DNA of 42,759 nt from Akkermansia muciniphila (lineage in GTDB: Bacteria; Verrucomicrobiota; Kiritimatiellia; RFP12; JAAYNR01). The notes beneath the pieces are model-generated. The model did not search any database and was not told the DNA's origin. It saw nothing but the letters and a program-made list of their open reading frames with translations. Shown here piece by piece: positions 40,547 through 42,759 of this stretch (position 1 is its first letter; each line of letters begins with the position of its first letter). Position numbers and translations under genes: made by a program. Location: NCBI GenBank assembly GCA_945870025.1, contig CAMBQN010000022.1, positions 1 through 42,759 of the forward strand. Direction: 5' to 3'.

Positions 40547-40945
40547 TTACAGATGCGGCGTCTGCCAGCTCGCGAGCGTGTAGGAGTGAAGTTCGATCCG
40601 GTTGCCCTGCGGATCCGACAGCCAGGCTTGCCAACTGTGATCCATACCCAGTGTGGGATCGGAGACCTCCACACCGCGGGATCGCAGCTCGACGACGGTG
40701 CGGGTGACATCATCGCATTCGAGACAGATGTGGGCGTAGCTCTGCCGATCAGCACGGGCCGCCAGTTCACCTTCGAAGAACTCCAGAAACGTGCGCGGGC
40801 CGAGGCGCAGGTAGACACCAAAGCGGGTGCCGTCCTCGCGCCGGAACTCAAACGCCAGCTTCAGACCAAGTTTGTCCACATAGAATGCAATCATCTGCTC
40901 CAGATTGCCGACGGTGAAACACGTGTGCGCGTGTCCGATGATCAT
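40547..40945 (-). CDS. VOC (glyoxalase/bleomycin-resistance) family protein
   Basis: The 132-residue protein has two beta-alpha-beta-beta-beta modules. Likely metal ligands are a His near the start (GHAHTCFTVGNLEQMIAFY), a Glu in TFLEFFEG, the His in YAHICLECDD and the Glu in DPQGNRIELHSY. The last motif and the H..E..H..E spacing are those of lactoylglutathione lyase-like enzymes, but VOC proteins also include dioxygenases and resistance proteins, so substrate is open. It has no operon partner. Confidence 0.85.
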   Translation of the reverse strand: MIIGHAHTCFTVGNLEQMIAFYVDKLGLKLAFEFRREDGTRFGVYLRLGPRTFLEFFEGELAARADRQSYAHICLECDDVTRTVVELRSRGVEVSDPTLGMDHSWQAWLSDPQGNRIELHSYTLASWQTPHL

Positions 40946-40996
40946 GTCTAAGCTCCGATCTGTTGGATGGCCATGCCCATAGCATAGCCAGCAGGG

Positions 40997-41542
40997 TTAC
41001 CGCTGTTTTTCCTTCGTACTGGTTGATGCCGGTGCGGCTTCACGTGGACTGTATTTCAGGCTTATCTGGGTGAGAAACGGCAACTCCTTGGGCGTCACGG
41101 TGGCCGCCTGTGGACCTTTCGTGAACGTCATGTGCCCGGGAGGAGTCACAGGGCCCTGCCCATTCCTTTCTGTAAGCTCCACATGAACCTGATACTCACC
41201 GTCGGGCACCGGCGCGCCCTTGGCATCACGACAATCCCAGGTCACCGTATGCGTGCGGTGTGTCTTCAGTGTCGCTCCCGTCACGGCATCCACTCCGCTC
41301 GCCTTGGATTGTCTCGCCCATGTCTTGAGATGCTTACTGTATTTCTGTCCATATACTTCCAGCGTCCTGACGCACGCGCCCTTGCTGTCGGTCACCCATA
41401 TGGCCATCACGTGACGGGGCGCGTAATCGCCAGTGGTCGGTTTCGTCGTTGCGGTGAATTCAACCGACCCGTCCGTGGCGCCGAGGACTGTTGCGGCAGC
41501 AGCGAGTGACAGAGATGCGGCCAGCAGGAAGCCAGCTTTCAT
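40997..41542 (-). CDS. DUF2271 family secreted protein
   Basis: The 181-residue protein has a signal peptide (MKAGFLLAASLSLAAAATVLGA) and a domain with HVMAIWVTDSKGACVRTLEVYG, KHLKTWARQS, VDAVTGATLKTHRTHTVTWDCRD and VPDGEYQVHVEL. This order (AxWVxD, LxxW, DAVTGATL, HxVxWDxxD, PDGxY) is the FlgD-Ig-like DUF2271 family, often found near FMN-binding or iron-transport-related proteins. No such partner is in the window. The function is unknown. AAGGAG lies 7 nt before the ATG. Confidence 0.85.
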   Translation of the reverse strand: MKAGFLLAASLSLAAAATVLGATDGSVEFTATTKPTTGDYAPRHVMAIWVTDSKGACVRTLEVYGQKYSKHLKTWARQSKASGVDAVTGATLKTHRTHTVTWDCRDAKGAPVPDGEYQVHVELTERNGQGPVTPPGHMTFTKGPQAATVTPKELPFLTQISLKYSPREAAPASTSTKEKQR

Positions 41543-41562
41543 GGATAACTCCTTCGTTCATA

Positions 41563-41591
41563 AGATTAGCATTTTATTTCGCATACGACAA
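41563..41591 (-). promoter_or_regulatory. Possible promoter of the DUF2271 gene
   Basis: On the minus strand TTGTCG (41586-41591) and TAATCT (41563-41568) have a 17-bp spacer, about 20 nt upstream of the start codon at 41542. The match is moderate, and the leader would be very short. Confidence 0.35.
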
Positions 41592-41740
41592 GTGCGTTCG
41601 AATCCGGACTTGACGTCTCCGGCTGAGCTTGCTACCTTACGCTCGATGGAAGCGATCATTCAGCAGACCTCAGCGGGCGGGTGCCCACACTGCCCGAAAG
41701 GAGCCCTCCACCTCCACCCTTCCGCCCTCAACCCTCCCCC

Positions 41741-42610
41741 ATGCCCGAACTTCCCGAAGTCGAGACGGTCGTCCGCGACCTGCGCGCCGCCGGCGTAGCC
41801 AACGCCGTGATTGACGAGTGCCGCTTCTATTGGCCGAAGACGGCGGCATGCCTGCCTCCCGAACAGTTTGCCGCCGCCCTCTGCGGCCGCACCGTTGTGG
41901 CCGTCTCGCGGCGCGCCAAATACATCGTGCTGTCGCTGGACGACGGCCGCGCGCTCCTCATCCACCTGCGCATGACCGGCAAACTGCGCCTGGAGCCGCT
42001 CCCCGCGAAGCCGTTGCCGCATGATCGTGCGCAGCTCATCTTCGCCGACGGACGCGCCCTTGTATTCAACGACACCCGCACGTTCGGGCGCTTCCAGCTT
42101 GCCGACACCGTTACCGGCACGCTTGCCAATATCGGCCCCGAGCCGTTGGACGACGCCTTCACCGCTGATGTGCTCGCGGCAAGACTCCACAGCCGGAGGC
42201 GGGCGGTCAAGCCTGTGCTCCTCGACCAGTCGGTGGTCGCCGGCATCGGCAACATCTATGCGGACGAATCGCTCTTCGCCGCCCGCATTCACCCGGAGCG
42301 GCCGGCCGCCTCGCTCACCCGGCGCGAAATGGTCCGCCTACACGCGGCAATACGCGCCACGCTCGCCCGGGCGATCCAGGCGAACGGGACCACGCTCGGA
42401 TCAGCCACGACCAACTTCTACAGCGTCGCCGGCCGCCGCGGCAGCAATGCCGACAACATCCGCGTCTTCCGTCGCCACGGCCAGCCCTGCCCGTGCTGCG
42501 GCACGACGATCCGCCGCGCTGTCGTCGGCGGGCGCGGCACCCACTTCTGCCCCACGTGCCAGCCCCGGCGGCGCCCTAACCCGAGTTCGCCAGTTTCGCC
42601 ACTTTCCTGA
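41741..42610 (+). CDS. mutM: Formamidopyrimidine-DNA glycosylase (Fpg)
   Basis: MutM removes 8-oxoguanine from DNA and cuts the abasic site. The 289-residue protein starts MPELPEVETVVRDL, with catalytic Pro2 and Glu3. It has the lysine of RRAKYIVL, IHLRMTGKL, FNDTRTFGRF, the helix-two-turn-helix VVAGIGNIYADESLFAARIHP and a complete four-Cys zinc finger (PCPCCGTTI...FCPTCQ). The ATG at 41741 is fixed by the MPELPE start, although no SD is visible. The last 11 residues (PNPSSPVSPLS) and the stop come from the IS end that begins at about 42576, so the native tail was replaced just after the finger. Activity is probably kept. Confidence 0.95.
   Translation: MPELPEVETVVRDLRAAGVANAVIDECRFYWPKTAACLPPEQFAAALCGRTVVAVSRRAKYIVLSLDDGRALLIHLRMTGKLRLEPLPAKPLPHDRAQLIFADGRALVFNDTRTFGRFQLADTVTGTLANIGPEPLDDAFTADVLAARLHSRRRAVKPVLLDQSVVAGIGNIYADESLFAARIHPERPAASLTRREMVRLHAAIRATLARAIQANGTTLGSATTNFYSVAGRRGSNADNIRVFRRHGQPCPCCGTTIRRAVVGGRGTHFCPTCQPRRRPNPSSPVSPLS
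42580..42595 (+). repeat. IS terminal inverted repeat, right copy
   Basis: CCCGAGTTCGCCAGTT, identical to the complement of 180-195. It is translated as part of mutM. Confidence 0.65.
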
Positions 42611-42649
42611 TCATAAGTTATTGCAAATCAACAAAACAATCTCAAAAGT

Positions 42650-42759
42650 CTAGACTACATTTTCGATCTTTTTCGGGATTTGGGGCACGTTCAGTCCGAG
42701 GTGAGCCAGCAGCAAGGCGAGCGGTTTCTCCGGTTTGGAGACAACGCGCAGATCGAGAT
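42650..42759 (-). CDS. Transposase, C-terminal fragment (runs off the window)
   Basis: Thirty-five residues precede the stop at 42650-42652. They contain RVVSKPEKPLALLLAHLGL followed by NVPQIPKKIENVV. An RxVxxP-x-x-LLxxLGLxxP ending is familiar from IS1634/IS4-like DDE transposases. The catalytic domain is outside the window. It probably is the same gene type as the fragment at 1-46. Confidence 0.55.
   Translation of the reverse strand, partial: LDLRVVSKPEKPLALLLAHLGLNVPQIPKKIENVV

Larger units (their letters stand above)
42576..42759 (-). mobile_element. Left-hand end of an insertion sequence (partial, runs off the window)
   Basis: It begins CTAACCCGAGTTCGCC inside the 3' end of mutM and carries the last 36 codons of a minus-strand transposase. 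The terminal core is the inverted counterpart of 180-195. The two IS copies have the same orientation on the window. Confidence 0.6.

Noticed and set aside
1..42759. The window as one large composite transposon between the two IS copies
   Set aside because: The interval holds core genes (rpsT, ispD, nadD, zwf, mutM), so independent IS insertions and contig breaks are more likely.

Overview
The window looks like a chromosomal contig of a GC-rich, Gram-negative bacterium of the PVC group, most likely Kiritimatiellota or a close relative. This placement is inferred from gene content and style, not from a marker-gene search. The clues are a giant secreted modular protein, an ExbB/ExbD/ExbD/vWA/TPR operon with signal peptides, MEP-pathway isoprenoid synthesis (ispD), many intergenic palindromic repeats and a DUF2271 secreted protein. 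Both ends of the window lie inside copies of what appears to be the same insertion sequence, so it is probably a contig broken at repeats.

Layout. 1-199: end of an IS. 279-1601: a NYN-nuclease/zinc-ribbon protein and a YhcH-family protein (minus strand), then a divergent intergenic region with an 11-bp tandem repeat. 1853-8952: an 1878-residue secreted protein, ispD and a metallophosphoesterase. 9052-15131: rpsT, lipB, a Gfo/Idh/MocA oxidoreductase whose 3' end runs into a palindromic repeat element, a NeuD/PglD-like acyltransferase, ferritin, a ComM/YifB ATPase, and an ECF-type sigma factor overlapping a one-TM partner. 15138-19733 (minus): an operon of two oligopeptide-type ABC permeases, an FAD/NAD oxidoreductase, a DUF493 protein, nadD and rsfS; rsfS appears to start at AUU. 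19858-20571: an MgtC family protein.

20739-30114: a tRNA-Glu(CTC) gene carries a 9.3-kb integrative element. A 31-bp direct repeat of the tRNA 3' end marks both junctions. The element encodes a tyrosine integrase, an excisionase-like HTH protein, a Prim-Pol/P-loop replication protein beside an iteron-like repeat cluster, and a cargo operon. That operon holds unknown proteins, a tiny membrane protein and a secreted Adhesin_E-Sel1-trypsin fusion. It looks like a self-replicating satellite or integrative plasmid with protease cargo.

30141-40258: zwf (plus) converges on a seven-gene minus-strand operon: two TPR proteins, ExbB/TolQ, two ExbD/TolR, a vWA protein and a SEDS (RodA/FtsW) glycosyltransferase. 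The vWA protein has a TonB-like SxxxH transmembrane anchor. The set resembles a rewired Tol-Pal/CpoB machine tied directly to peptidoglycan synthesis and is the best candidate here for an under-described system.

40353-42759: a MITE-like element with terminal inverted repeats and flanking direct repeats, a VOC protein, a DUF2271 protein, mutM (its last codons come from the IS end) and the 3' end of the second IS transposase.
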